64,000 nucleotides of DNA from Bacillus sp. MM2020_4 (GCF_011250555.1 NZ_JAANMZ010000009.1:33710-97709); one strand, 5' to 3'; shown: positions 24,395-33,307, counted from the first letter of the stretch. Translations and numbers: made by a program. Notes: generated from the letters alone by a model not told the origin.

Positions 24395-25666
24395 TCAAAT
24401 AGTGGTACTCGTTTTTTGTTTTTCAAAAGTATGAAACATAACCCAATATATTCCAGCGCTAACGAGTGCCAATAGGAAGAGAACAAAGAATGTCCATCCA
24501 TAGCCAATCCAAACCGTCAATGGAATCGACAAGGGCGCAATGGTCCGACCGATGGTAAACCGCAAGCTTGCGGCTGCAAAATATTGACCTCTCATATGCT
24601 CCGGTGCAATCCTGGAAACGAAGCTTTGCTGCAGGCCGGCGCCCATTAATTCCCCAAAGGTGAAAACGGCCATCGCCATCATTAAGCCCCAAATCCAGTG
24701 TGTCTGGCTAAAGATAACGATTGATATGGCATAGACAACTGAGGATAGGACAAACACGTTCCTTTCATAATATTTCCCCATCCATTTTGTCACGAAAACG
24801 GTCAGCAGGGCAACAAGGAAGCCGTTCTCAGCAAGAACAATTCCAAATGCCTGCTCGCCTTTAACGATAAAGGACCAGTCACCAATGGAGAAGAGGGTTT
24901 GACTTTTCACAAAATCCTTAATGTAAACAGGGATTAATAAGTCTAATTGCATAAATGTCTGCCCAGCCAAAACACCTGCAATAATAAAGAGCAGGAACGT
25001 TTTATCTTTTACAATCAGCGCATAATCCCTTAGCTGATTTTGTAAAAAGTAATACCATTTCGCGTTGTTTGAAAGGGAAATAGGCTTTTGAGCAGGAACG
25101 GTTTCCCGCGTCCATTTTGCTAGAATTAACCCTAGTAAAATACATACTGCTCCAGCAAAAAGCAATAGCTGAAAGCGGTAGTGAACATAGAAAATGGCTC
25201 CCAGTATGGGCCCGATAACAACGGCTATATTAATAGATGTATAAAAAATCGCAAACACATCACTGCGATGCTTTTCCTTTACAACATCGGCAACCATGGC
25301 TTGGCTTGCAGGCCAGTAAAATGAACCGAACACACCAGCAATGGCAAACGAGATAAACCCTAACCAAGGCGATTGAAACCATGGGGAACTCGCCAATGCG
25401 AAGCTTAAAAAAGAGAGGCCTTGTCCAATTGCGGAGAGGACCATCATCCGTTTTCTGCCAAACCGGTCTGCACAATATCCACCCATCAGGTTGGCAATGA
25501 CTGAAAAGATTTGTGAAAAAACTAATAATAGACCAGCTTTGTTTTTACCAAATTCCTCAGCAAAGTAAATCGTCAAAAACGGAAAAAACATCCAAAAGGT
25601 AATATTCATCATCGCTTCAGCAAACAAGCGGACTTTTAAATTTGTATCCCAATCCCTAATCCTCAT
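24395..25666 (-). CDS. MFS transporter, 12 TM
   Basis: A 423-residue major facilitator with about 12 membrane segments and the loop 2-3 signature GGYCADRFGRKRMMV. It resembles the YqjV-type drug/solute exporters of Bacillus. The start is set at MRIRDWDTNLK (25666), where GAGG precedes the ATG; the frame is open 10 codons further. Substrate unknown; no regulator gene is adjacent. Confidence 0.85.
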   Translation of the reverse strand: MRIRDWDTNLKVRLFAEAMMNITFWMFFPFLTIYFAEEFGKNKAGLLLVFSQIFSVIANLMGGYCADRFGRKRMMVLSAIGQGLSFLSFALASSPWFQSPWLGFISFAIAGVFGSFYWPASQAMVADVVKEKHRSDVFAIFYTSINIAVVIGPILGAIFYVHYRFQLLLFAGAVCILLGLILAKWTRETVPAQKPISLSNNAKWYYFLQNQLRDYALIVKDKTFLLFIIAGVLAGQTFMQLDLLIPVYIKDFVKSQTLFSIGDWSFIVKGEQAFGIVLAENGFLVALLTVFVTKWMGKYYERNVFVLSSVVYAISIVIFSQTHWIWGLMMAMAVFTFGELMGAGLQQSFVSRIAPEHMRGQYFAAASLRFTIGRTIAPLSIPLTVWIGYGWTFFVLFLLALVSAGIYWVMFHTFEKQKTSTTI

Positions 25667-25843
25667 TCTGTATCCTCGTTTCGATAGTTCTGCCAATACA
25701 TCATACTATCCAGATAGAAGGTTATTCAAGAAAAAAATGACAAACGACGTATAGGCTCCTCCATTGGAAATTTCGGAATTACTGATTCCATTTGGGACGT
25801 ATGCTATATTTAACATATGGAAATTTGAAAGGATGTTTTAAAT

Positions 25844-28033
25844 ATGGTAAAAAGTGTAGTCATTGCTGAAAAACCTTCTGTCGCACGTGACATTGCTCAG
25901 GTGCTTAATTGTCATAAAAAAGGAAACGGGTATCTTGAAGGAAATAACTATATCGTCACGTGGGCCCTCGGGCACCTAGTCACACTTGCGGACCCGGAAA
26001 GTTACGATGTCAAATATAAAACATGGAATTTAGAAGACTTGCCTATGCTGCCTGAACGATTGAAATTGACTGTCATTAAGCAAACGGGAAAACAGTTTCA
26101 TGCGGTTAAAAGTCAACTGATTAGAAATGATGTCAAAGAAATAATCGTGGCAACAGACGCAGGGAGAGAAGGAGAATTAGTTGCTCGGTGGATTATTGAT
26201 AAGGCAAAAGTCAATAAACCGATCAAACGTCTATGGATCTCATCTGTTACCGATAAAGCGATTAAAGACGGGTTCGCAAACTTGAAACCGGGTAAGTCTT
26301 ATGAAAATTTATATGCATCAGCGGTCGCTCGTTCAGAAGCTGACTGGTATATCGGTCTTAATGCAACACGGGCATTAACAACTCGGTTCAATGCTGGGCT
26401 AAACTGTGGCCGTGTGCAAACACCTACTGTTGCGATGATTGCGGCCCGTGAGGATGAGATTAGAAGCTTTAAAGCACAAACCTATTACGGTATCGAAGCC
26501 CACACAAGAGACCAATTAAAGCTAACCTGGCAGGATGCAAAAGGGAACGGCCGCAGTTTTGAAAAAGAGAAAATCGAGGCGATTGTAAAAAAACTAGGGA
26601 AACAAAATGCCGTTGTTACGGAAATTGAAAAGAAGCCGAAGAAGTCTTTTTCTCCAGGTCTTTATGACTTAACAGAATTACAACGCGATGCGAATAAAAT
26701 CTTTGGATACTCGGCAAAGGAAACGCTAAATATTATGCAAAAACTGTACGAACAGCATAAAGTTTTAACGTACCCAAGGACAGACTCACGGTTTATCTCA
26801 TCAGATATTGTGCCAACCCTACCAGAACGACTGAAAGCATGTGGAATTGGTGAATATCGCCTACTAACGAATAAAATCTTAAAAAAGCCAATCAAGGCTT
26901 CTAAATCTTTTGTTGATGATAGCAAGGTATCCGATCACCATGCCATAATTCCTACTGAAGGTTATGTTAATCTTTCAGCTTTTACAGATAAAGAACGAAA
27001 AATTTATGATTTAGTGGTTAAACGCTTCTTAGCCGTTCTATTCCCGGTATTTGAGTACGAGCAATTAACGCTTCGTGCAAGAATCGGTGAGGAAAACTTC
27101 GTTGCTAGAGGAAAAACCATTTTATCACTTGGCTGGAAGGAAGTTTACAATAATCGACTTGAAGAGGACGATGAAAGTGACGATCTGAAAGAACAAATAT
27201 TACCACGAATTGAAAAAGGTGATACCTTAGACGTTAAACTAATCGCGCAAACATCAGGTCAAACGAAGCCGCCTGCCCGCTTTAATGAAGCAACATTACT
27301 GTCGGCAATGGAAAACCCAACGAAGTATATGGATACGAAAAATAAACAACTGGCAGAGACCTTAAAATCAACAGGCGGGCTTGGTACTGTTGCAACCCGC
27401 GCGGATATCATTGATAAGCTTTTCAATTCATTTTTAATTGAAAAGCGGGGCAAAGATATTCATATTACCTCAAAAGGCCGTCAATTGCTGGACTTAGTGC
27501 CAGAGGAGCTGAAATCACCGACTTTGACGGCCGAGTGGGAACAAAAGCTTGACAAAATAGCCCAGGGCAAGTTGAAAAAAGATGTGTTTATTAGCGAAAT
27601 GAAAAACTACACAAAAGAAATTGTAGCTGAAATTAAAGCAAGTAATAAAAAGTATAAGCACGACAACATCTCGACAAAGAATTGTCCTGATTGTGGAAAA
27701 CCGATGCTTGAAGTGAATGGTAAAAAGGGGAAAATGCTCGTCTGCCAAGACCGTGAATGCGGCCATCGTAAAAATGTTGCCCGTGTCACAAACGCTCGCT
27801 GTCCAAAATGCCATAAAAAGCTTGAGCTGCGGGGTGAAGGGGAAGGACAAGTGTTTGCCTGTCAATGCGGTCATCGTGAAAAACTATCGGCATTTGAAGC
27901 ACGCCGCAAAAAGGAATCTGGCGGTAAAGTCGATAAGCGGACAGTCCAAAAGTATTTGAAAAACCAGCAAAAGGAAGAAGAACCTTTAAATAATGCGTTA
28001 GCAGAAGCATTAAAAGGGTTGAAGTTTGACTAA
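25844..28033 (+). CDS. topB: DNA topoisomerase III (TopB)
   Basis: A 729-residue type IA topoisomerase. TOPRIM lies at residues about 1-140 (VIAEKPSVARDIA, ATDAGREGELVARW), the catalytic tyrosine is in TYPRTDSR, and the central gate domain contains GLNCGRVQTPT. The C-terminus has two zinc-ribbon-like units with CPDCGKPM and CPKCHKKL. It cuts one strand and decatenates replication and recombination intermediates. GAAAGGATG precedes the start; a long perfect terminator follows. Confidence 0.96.
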   Translation: MVKSVVIAEKPSVARDIAQVLNCHKKGNGYLEGNNYIVTWALGHLVTLADPESYDVKYKTWNLEDLPMLPERLKLTVIKQTGKQFHAVKSQLIRNDVKEIIVATDAGREGELVARWIIDKAKVNKPIKRLWISSVTDKAIKDGFANLKPGKSYENLYASAVARSEADWYIGLNATRALTTRFNAGLNCGRVQTPTVAMIAAREDEIRSFKAQTYYGIEAHTRDQLKLTWQDAKGNGRSFEKEKIEAIVKKLGKQNAVVTEIEKKPKKSFSPGLYDLTELQRDANKIFGYSAKETLNIMQKLYEQHKVLTYPRTDSRFISSDIVPTLPERLKACGIGEYRLLTNKILKKPIKASKSFVDDSKVSDHHAIIPTEGYVNLSAFTDKERKIYDLVVKRFLAVLFPVFEYEQLTLRARIGEENFVARGKTILSLGWKEVYNNRLEEDDESDDLKEQILPRIEKGDTLDVKLIAQTSGQTKPPARFNEATLLSAMENPTKYMDTKNKQLAETLKSTGGLGTVATRADIIDKLFNSFLIEKRGKDIHITSKGRQLLDLVPEELKSPTLTAEWEQKLDKIAQGKLKKDVFISEMKNYTKEIVAEIKASNKKYKHDNISTKNCPDCGKPMLEVNGKKGKMLVCQDRECGHRKNVARVTNARCPKCHKKLELRGEGEGQVFACQCGHREKLSAFEARRKKESGGKVDKRTVQKYLKNQQKEEEPLNNALAEALKGLKFD

Positions 28034-28043
28034 TAGGATACGT

Positions 28044-28089
28044 AAAGGGCTATTCAAGAAGAATGAAAATCTTCTTGAATAGCCCTTTT
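28044..28089 (+). terminator. Terminator of topB
   Basis: AAAGGGCTATTCAAGAAGA pairs fully with its complement around a 7-base loop, then TTTTC. Confidence 0.92.
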
Positions 28090-28138
28090 CTATATTATTC
28101 TGCTAAAGTGTTATCGTGCTAAAATTCAGAAAATTTAG

Positions 28139-28168
28139 TTGACATCTAGGGTTTTCTTCACATACAAT
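28139..28168 (+). promoter_or_regulatory. Sigma-A promoter of the hutH leader
   Basis: TTGACA (28139) and TACAAT (28163) with 18 bases between. It predicts a leader of about 160 bases before hutH. Confidence 0.7.
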
Positions 28169-28207
28169 AATTATCAACCTAATAGTTTATAGAATGGACT
28201 GATCCCA

Positions 28208-28279
28208 ATGAGGCATCGCCGAAGAATGGTACAAAATTTATTTACTTTTATAAAAGAGGCTGGACTCCCAATCAAGTAA
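28208..28279 (+). CDS. Possible 23-codon leader peptide
   Basis: A short frame beginning MRHRRRMVQNLF and ending in AGLPIK-stop, whose last codons run into the 5' arm and loop of the terminator hairpin before hutH. The position is like that of an attenuator leader peptide. There is no good ribosome binding site ahead (only GGACTG) and only one histidine codon, so it may be chance. Confidence 0.3.
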   Translation: MRHRRRMVQNLFTFIKEAGLPIK

Positions 28280-28305
28280 GATTCGGAATCCAGCCTCTTT
28301 CTTTA
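28253..28305 (+). terminator. Terminator/attenuator in front of hutH
   Basis: AAAGAGGCTGGA pairs perfectly with TCCAGCCTCTTT, then CTTTATT. It lies between a clear promoter at 28139 and the hutH start at 28336, so hutH needs read-through or antitermination, or another promoter. Confidence 0.8.
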
Positions 28306-28335
28306 TTATACTAAAGTGGTAGAGGAGCGAGAAAT

Positions 28336-29853
28336 ATGATTACACTGACAGGTAACAGTCTAACACTAGAGCAAATGAAGGATGTTTTATACCGCAAGCA
28401 AAAGGTCAACGCATCAGAAAAGAGTATGGAAGCGGCTCAAAAAAGCCGGGAAGCCGTTGAGAGAATCGTTTCAGAATCGCGTGTAGTTTATGGGATTACC
28501 ACAGGATTTGGAAAATTTAGTGATGTGTTGATCGATAAGGATCATGTACAAGACTTGCAGCTTAATTTAATACGCTCTCATGCATGCGGTGTAGGCGATC
28601 CATTCCCAGAGGTTGTTGCTAAAGCAATGGTTCTCTTAAGGGCAAACGCACTTTTAAAAGGTTATTCGGGAATTAGACCGCTTGTCATTGAAAAGCTATT
28701 GGAATTAGTGAACAAGGACATCATCCCTGTTATTCCGCAGCAAGGATCCCTTGGTGCAAGCGGTGATTTGGCGCCGTTATCGCATCTTGCTTTAGTGTTA
28801 ATCGGTGAAGGCGAAGTGTTTTATAAAGGGGAAAGAATGGAATCTCTTGAGGCGCTTCAACAAGAAGGCATCCTCCCTGTAACTTTAGAAGCAAAAGAAG
28901 GGCTGGCCCTTATTAACGGGACACAGGCGATGACCGCAATGGGGGTTGTCGGTTATTTGGAAGCAGAGCAGTTAGCACATGAAAGTGAACTGATTGCCTC
29001 TATGACCATCGAAGGGTTAAATGGAATTATTGACGCATTTGCTGAAGAGGTACACATCGCAAGAGGGTATAAACAACAGATCGATACAGCGGCAAGAATC
29101 CGCCGCTACTTAAGCGACAGTTTATTAACAACCCAGCAAGGGGAAATAAGAGTCCAGGATGCCTATTCGCTGCGCTGTATCCCACAAGTACATGGTGCTT
29201 CATGGCAAGCACTTGATTATGTAAAAGAAAAACTAGAAATAGAAATGAATGCAGCAACCGATAATCCATTAATTTTTGATAATGGTGAAAAGGTTATTTC
29301 CGGAGGAAACTTCCACGGACAGCCAATTGCTTTTGCCATGGATTTTATGAAAATTGCGGTCGCGGAATTAGCCAATATTTCGGAGAGACGCATTGAAAGA
29401 TTAGTTAACCCGCAGCTAAATGACCTACCGCCATTCTTAAGTCCCGAGCCCGGATTACAATCTGGAGCAATGATCATGCAATATGCGGCCGCGGCATTGG
29501 TTTCTGAGAATAAAACACTTGCCCATCCCGCAAGTGTTGATTCGATTCCATCATCAGCAAACCAAGAGGATCATGTGAGTATGGGGACGATCGGGTCAAG
29601 ACATGCGTATCAAATTATTCAGAATGTCAGAAGAGTGCTGGCTATTGAGCTGATTTGCGCAATGCAGGCTGTAGAAATTCGTGGAGTAGATAAAATGGCA
29701 AGTCATACAAAAATGTTCTATGAAAAGGGACGGGAGCAGGTTCCATCCATTACGAAAGACCGCATTTTTTCAAAAGATATCGAAAAAGCTGCAGAATGGT
29801 TAAAAACAATAGAGTTTTCTCAACTCGTGGCTTCGCTTGCGATCGAATATTAA
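28336..29853 (+). CDS. hutH: Histidine ammonia-lyase (HutH)
   Basis: A 505-residue lyase that deaminates histidine to urocanate, the first step of histidine degradation. The Ala-Ser-Gly that cyclises to the MIO cofactor is in [17 protein letters not shown]. Other family blocks seen are [28 protein letters not shown] and [15 protein letters not shown]. The other hut genes (hutU, hutI, hutG) are not in the window, so it appears as a single gene with its own attenuated leader. Confidence 0.96.
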   Translation: MITLTGNSLTLEQMKDVLYRKQKVNASEKSMEAAQKSREAVERIVSESRVVYGITTGFGKFSDVLIDKDHVQDLQLNLIRSHACGVGDPFPEVVAKAMVLLRANALLKGYSGIRPLVIEKLLELVNKDIIPVIPQQGSLGASGDLAPLSHLALVLIGEGEVFYKGERMESLEALQQEGILPVTLEAKEGLALINGTQAMTAMGVVGYLEAEQLAHESELIASMTIEGLNGIIDAFAEEVHIARGYKQQIDTAARIRRYLSDSLLTTQQGEIRVQDAYSLRCIPQVHGASWQALDYVKEKLEIEMNAATDNPLIFDNGEKVISGGNFHGQPIAFAMDFMKIAVAELANISERRIERLVNPQLNDLPPFLSPEPGLQSGAMIMQYAAAALVSENKTLAHPASVDSIPSSANQEDHVSMGTIGSRHAYQIIQNVRRVLAIELICAMQAVEIRGVDKMASHTKMFYEKGREQVPSITKDRIFSKDIEKAAEWLKTIEFSQLVASLAIEY

Positions 29854-29875
29854 TAGGCAAAAATGAAAAGGCGTG

Positions 29876-29896
29876 AATCATTCACGCCTTTTTATA
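29876..29896 (+). terminator. Terminator of hutH
   Basis: AAAGGCGTGAA/TTCACGCCTTT stem with a short loop, then TTT. Confidence 0.8.
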
Positions 29897-29919
29897 TCTA
29901 ACAGGGTGGTTGCGCTTTT

Positions 29920-30120
29920 TTACTCCATTTGTTCCGGCAGCAAGCGGGCGGTATCTCCCCGACCCTCGTCTTCCTCGACTCTATTTTTAAATGCTTCTCT
30001 GGTAACAAGGAATTCTTCATCCCCAATGGCTTCCTTTGTATGCTTTTCTGTTACACTATTCATTGGAAACTCACCAGGATGATTCTTCTTTTTATGTTCA
30101 AAATGCTCTCCTCGTGCCAT
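29920..30120 (-). CDS. Small charged protein, 66 residues, unknown
   Basis: A highly charged, soluble protein starting MARGEHFEHKKKNHPGEF and ending GRGDTARLLPEQME. An AAAGGAG site 8 bases before the ATG at 30120 defines the start; the frame is open 11 codons further upstream. No membrane segment or known domain. Composition recalls small Bacillus spore or stress proteins, but I do not recognise a family. Confidence 0.65.
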   Translation of the reverse strand: MARGEHFEHKKKNHPGEFPMNSVTEKHTKEAIGDEEFLVTREAFKNRVEEDEGRGDTARLLPEQME

Positions 30121-30190
30121 ACGGACCACTCCTTTCGTCATCACCTGTAGCATTCCCGAATATTTAAAAAAAATTACGAACGAGTAGAAA

Positions 30191-30233
30191 AAAAGCTGGT
30201 AATAGAGTGGTTATTCACTCATCACCAGCTTTT
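30191..30233. terminator. Bidirectional terminator hairpin
   Basis: AAAAGCTGGT/ACCAGCTTTT outer and AGAGTG/CACTC inner pairing. The A-run at left gives a minus-strand T-tail. It overlaps the end of the 39-residue minus-strand frame. Confidence 0.7.
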
Positions 30234-30334
30234 GTTTCTGCTTTATCAGGTTTGCACATCCTGTCAAGAAAATAGCCGGCAAACACAATGAATGCAATCG
30301 GAATTGAAAAGTTTAGGACATGAACAACAGTCAT
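30215..30334 (-). CDS. Single-span membrane microprotein, 39 residues
   Basis: Minus-strand frame from ATG 30334 to TGA 30215: hydrophobic segment VLNFSIPIAFIVFAGYFL, then a charged tail DRMCKPDKAETKAGDE. GGCGGTGAAG lies about 10 bases ahead of the ATG and a hairpin terminator coincides with the end. No family recognised. Confidence 0.5.
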   Translation of the reverse strand: MTVVHVLNFSIPIAFIVFAGYFLDRMCKPDKAETKAGDE

Positions 30335-30663
30335 AGCATTACTTCACCGCCATTTTTGGAATATTAATAATATTAAGTATATTTATATGTTGTTAATATT
30401 ATATGCTAACTGTCACAATTTAGACAAATCTATTTAACATAAAAATGGCAGGCGTTCTCTTTTTATCGCTACTTTTACATTGATTCAAAGGCTTTTTTAA
30501 TTTTGTAGGATTATGGGATATTTTGTTAGAAAAAGAAGTTAGAAAATTTACAATACTGACAAAATATAACACCATGTTAGTAAAGGACTAGATATAATGA
30601 ACATATCATTTAGTTGAATAAGTAAATCGGCCTAGCAAGGGAAAAGCGAAAAAGGTAATCGGT

Positions 30664-30780
30664 CATGTATTAGTTGTACTGGTGACAGAAAAAGGCAAAC
30701 TTGTTGAAAAGCAGGGACGCAAAGCCGAGGATCTAAGGCAGGTTTTTAACTGCTACGGTGGCCGGGCTGCCTGGAATACG
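30664..30780 (+). ncRNA. c-di-GMP-I riboswitch (GEMM)
   Basis: All core blocks of the GEMM aptamer are readable in order. AAAGGCAAAC at 30691 is followed by a stem closed by a GAAA tetraloop, then the invariant GGGACGCAAAGCC (30714-30726). The tetraloop-receptor arm follows (ATCTAAGGCAG ... CTGCTACGG), and GGCCGGGCTGCC closes the core. The G matching G20 of the Vc2 aptamer is kept (AGGCAAA), which favours c-di-GMP over the 3',3'-cGAMP variant with A. A 6-bp hairpin AATACG/CGTATT sits between aptamer and ribosome binding site, as a possible expression platform. It controls the sinI-like gene at 30805. Confidence 0.88.
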
Positions 30781-30804
30781 AATCGTATTTTAGGAGTGAG
30801 AAAA

Positions 30805-30939
30805 ATGATTATTACAGAAAGTGAAGTGGATGTAATCGATCAGGAATGGATGGCACTAATACTGGAAGCAAAGGATCTTGGACTATCAATTGAAGATGTA
30901 CGTGATTTTCTTAATCGAGACAACCAGGATGAAAGCTGA
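30805..30939 (+). CDS. sinI: SinI-like anti-repressor
   Basis: A 44-residue protein consisting almost only of a SinI dimerisation helix pair: DQEWMALILEAKDLGLSIEDVRDFLNR. SinI binds SinR through this motif and dissociates it from DNA, releasing biofilm matrix operons. The start is ATG 30805 behind TAGGAGTGAG. The frame is open upstream only because it runs through the riboswitch. It is convergent with sinR, instead of preceding it as in B. subtilis. Confidence 0.85.
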   Translation: MIITESEVDVIDQEWMALILEAKDLGLSIEDVRDFLNRDNQDES

Positions 30940-30954
30940 CGTACATACTAAATA

Positions 30955-30999
30955 AAAAAGCATTCAACAAAAAATGACATTTTTTGTTGAATGCTTTTC
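30955..30999. terminator. Bidirectional terminator shared by sinI and sinR
   Basis: AAAAGCATTCAACAAAAAAT pairs with its complement around a short loop, with A and T runs on both sides, between the convergent stops. Confidence 0.92.
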
Positions 31000-31019
31000 T
31001 TTTCGGGATAAAACAGTTC

Positions 31020-31349
31020 CTATTCGTTATTGTTTTGGTTAATCCGCCACTTATTGAATTCGAGAAAGTCGCGAAATTGATCTTTTGAAATGCCTGAGCT
31101 CATGGCATCTTTGACTAGATTCATCCAATCGTTATCTAATGTATCCTTATCGATTTGCTCATGTATTAAATGTTCAACTGGAAGATTTAATACAGCAGCA
31201 ATTTTTTCGAGAAACTGAATAGAAGGATTCTTTTGCAGATTTCTTTCAAGGGAACTTAAATAAGATTTAGCCACTCCTGCTTGTTCAGCAAGTTCGGATA
31301 GTGACATTTTCTTTTCTAAGCGGAATTTTTTAACACGGTCACCAATCAT
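31020..31349 (-). CDS. sinR: SinR master regulator
   Basis: A 109-residue regulator. The N-terminal XRE helix-turn-helix (about 1-65: MSLSELAEQAGVAKSYLSSLER, NPSIQFLEKIAAVL) is joined to a C-terminal SinI-type dimerisation domain (NDWMNLVKDAMSSGISKDQFRDFLEFNKWR). This is the full SinR layout and length. SinR represses matrix genes and is antagonised by SinI. It has its own upstream region and is transcribed towards sinI. Confidence 0.93.
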   Translation of the reverse strand: MIGDRVKKFRLEKKMSLSELAEQAGVAKSYLSSLERNLQKNPSIQFLEKIAAVLNLPVEHLIHEQIDKDTLDNDWMNLVKDAMSSGISKDQFRDFLEFNKWRINQNNNE

Positions 31350-31624
31350 TGAGCCTCACACACCTATTTTTAATATTAATATGTTCATTCTACCAAATAG
31401 AATGGAAAAGTACCATATTAAGAACATCTGAATGTTACAATATAATGAACATGGAAATAGTCGTTTCGAACCTGCAGTAAAAATTTTTGAAAAAACGAGT
31501 AGATAGAGGTAATATAAAATGTGTTGTCAGCCAAGAGCACGCTTTTACAAAAATGATATGCCGTGCTGAATCATATTGTTAAATATACATAAAATGAAAC
31601 AAAAAAGGAAGGGGATCCTCCTAT

Positions 31625-32374
31625 ATGATCATTCTTAAATCACAACGTGAAATTGAAGCAATGAAAAAGGCTGGAGATATTCTTGCAGCCTGTCATAAAG
31701 AAATAGCAAAATTAATTAAACCAGGTGTCACAACTTGGGAAATAGAGGAGTTTGTTAATAAATTTCTAAACGAAAACGGAGCGACACCGGAACAAAAGGG
31801 ATATAAGGGCTATGAATATGCAACATGTGCCAGTATCAATGACGAAGTATGTCATGGCTTTCCAAGAAAAGAACCCTTAAAAGAAGGGGACATTGTCACA
31901 ATTGATATGGTGGTTAGGTACAATGGGGCTTTGGCCGATTCGGCATGGTCTTATGCAGTTGGCCAGGTTTCGGAGGAAACAGATCATTTATTACAGGTAA
32001 CAAAGGAAGCCTTGTATAAGGGGATTGAACAGGCCGTGGCAGGCAATCGAATTGGGGATATTGGCCACGCCATTCAAACCTACGTTGAAAGCCAAGGGTT
32101 GTCTGTTGTTCGGGATTTCATTGGTCATGGGATTGGTGCGGTGATTCATGAGAAACCAGATGTACCGCATTATGGCTTGCCCGGTAAAGGCGCGAGAATT
32201 AAAGAAGGCATGGTTTTTACCATCGAGCCAATGGTGAATATCGGTAGATATCAAACAAAGATGGATAACAATGGATGGACAGCTAGAACCTTTGATGGAA
32301 AATATTCTGCTCAATACGAGCATACACTTGCGATTACCAAGGATGGCCCCATCATCCTAACTGAACAGAAATAA
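31625..32374 (+). CDS. map: Methionine aminopeptidase, type I
   Basis: A 249-residue cytosolic peptidase that removes initiator methionine. The five metal ligands of the pita-bread fold are in VTIDMVV (Asp), ADSAWS (Asp), GHGIG (His), FTIEPMV (Glu) and YEHTLAI (Glu). It is separate from the ribosomal-protein operon map gene and so is probably the second, YflG-like paralogue. GGAAGGGGATCCTCC precedes the ATG. Confidence 0.94.
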   Translation: MIILKSQREIEAMKKAGDILAACHKEIAKLIKPGVTTWEIEEFVNKFLNENGATPEQKGYKGYEYATCASINDEVCHGFPRKEPLKEGDIVTIDMVVRYNGALADSAWSYAVGQVSEETDHLLQVTKEALYKGIEQAVAGNRIGDIGHAIQTYVESQGLSVVRDFIGHGIGAVIHEKPDVPHYGLPGKGARIKEGMVFTIEPMVNIGRYQTKMDNNGWTARTFDGKYSAQYEHTLAITKDGPIILTEQK

Positions 32375-32431
32375 ACCAAATTAAGATGCAGAAGAACCGT
32401 CCCCTGCTTCACTGCTTCAATTGTCCAAAGA

Positions 32432-32466
32432 AAAACCCGTTATTTGGCACAATAACGGGTTTTTTC
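32432..32466. terminator. Bidirectional terminator map / yfkK
   Basis: AACCCGTTATT/AATAACGGGTT perfect stem with a 6-base loop and A/T tails, between convergent genes. Confidence 0.9.
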
Positions 32467-32691
32467 TTATTTCTTTCTAAGATTTCCAAGCTCTTCGACT
32501 AAGGCCTGCATTTCATTGGGACTAAATGAATTCTTTTTCATGACCATATCGTAAATTTCTTTTAATTCTTCATACATTTCTTCGTCAAAGTGTGAAGGCT
32601 TGATAGCTCCAAGGTTTAGCACTCTTAATTTATCCTTAATTTGTTCAATCATATATTCGACATTTTCTACAGATCTTACTGATAAATTCAT
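32467..32691 (-). CDS. yfkK: UPF0435 (DUF1128) protein YfkK
   Basis: A 74-residue helical protein matching YfkK: MNLS start, [50 protein letters not shown]. The ATG at 32691 is chosen over the GTG at 32700 because AAAGGG is correctly spaced for it. Function unknown; the family is restricted to Bacillales. Confidence 0.9.
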   Translation of the reverse strand: MNLSVRSVENVEYMIEQIKDKLRVLNLGAIKPSHFDEEMYEELKEIYDMVMKKNSFSPNEMQALVEELGNLRKK

Positions 32692-32919
32692 TTCGGGCAC
32701 CCTTTCCGAATTAATAATCCAATCTTTTCATGTTAAAAAGTATCTGTCAATACAAACTTCCTTTGAAGTTTAGTTTAACCATAGATAGGGAATAAAAGTT
32801 ACCGTGTGAGACTTGCATAGGAAGGTTACATAAAGCAAAATAATGATAGGATTCATTTTTGGTATTCATTTCTTTGAATGACGCTTGATGATATTTATAT
32901 GGTATAAGGAGAGGTTAAG

Positions 32920-33291
32920 ATGACGAGAAAGAATCAATTTTGGAAGGGTATGCTTCTTGGAGCCCTTGCGGGTGGGGCTATCAGTTTATTTGACAAACCA
33001 ACACGAGAGGCGATGAAGGAAAACCTTTCAAAAACCTCAAACAAAGTGGCCTATATTGTCCGAAATCCGGGAGAAATAGCTGACAAAGTAAAGGGAACGG
33101 CGAATAAAATCAAAACAACCTTTGAACAGGTGAGCGAAGACATTTCCTATATTACAGATAAGGTGGAGGAGATAAAGGAGCTTACACCACAGGTAACAGA
33201 AATGATGAAAGAAACAAAAGATACATTCACTGGTAGTGAAGAAGCAGACCTACTAGAAGAAGTTAGAGGAGAAGGAGTAAAGATCAAATAA
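32920..33291 (+). CDS. YtxH-domain protein
   Basis: A 123-residue protein with an N-terminal glycine-rich membrane-association segment (FWKGMLLGALAGGAISLFDKPTREAMKENL), the YtxH signature, followed by a long amphipathic helical tail rich in Lys/Glu/Thr. YtxH proteins are often general-stress proteins. The yfkH-type gene begins 17 bases after its stop, so the two form an operon. Confidence 0.8.
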   Translation: MTRKNQFWKGMLLGALAGGAISLFDKPTREAMKENLSKTSNKVAYIVRNPGEIADKVKGTANKIKTTFEQVSEDISYITDKVEEIKELTPQVTEMMKETKDTFTGSEEADLLEEVRGEGVKIK

Positions 33292-33307
33292 AGAAGGAGG
33301 TAGAGCA

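Noticed and set aside
24165..24398. 77-residue minus-strand frame over the microprotein region
   Set aside because: It begins inside the MFS terminator region and its product is unlike any family; the alternative frame gives a clear membrane peptide with RBS and terminator.
30664..30780. 3',3'-cGAMP (GEMM-Ib) variant riboswitch
   Set aside because: The position equivalent to G20 is G, as in c-di-GMP aptamers, although dual binding cannot be excluded by eye.
30682..30804. Longer sinI protein starting inside the riboswitch
   Set aside because: The extra residues encode the conserved aptamer RNA; the ribosome binding site points to ATG 30805.
31536..31567. AGCACG/CGTGCT inverted repeat before map
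   Set aside because: Six base pairs with a 20-base loop and no T-run; expected by chance at this scale.
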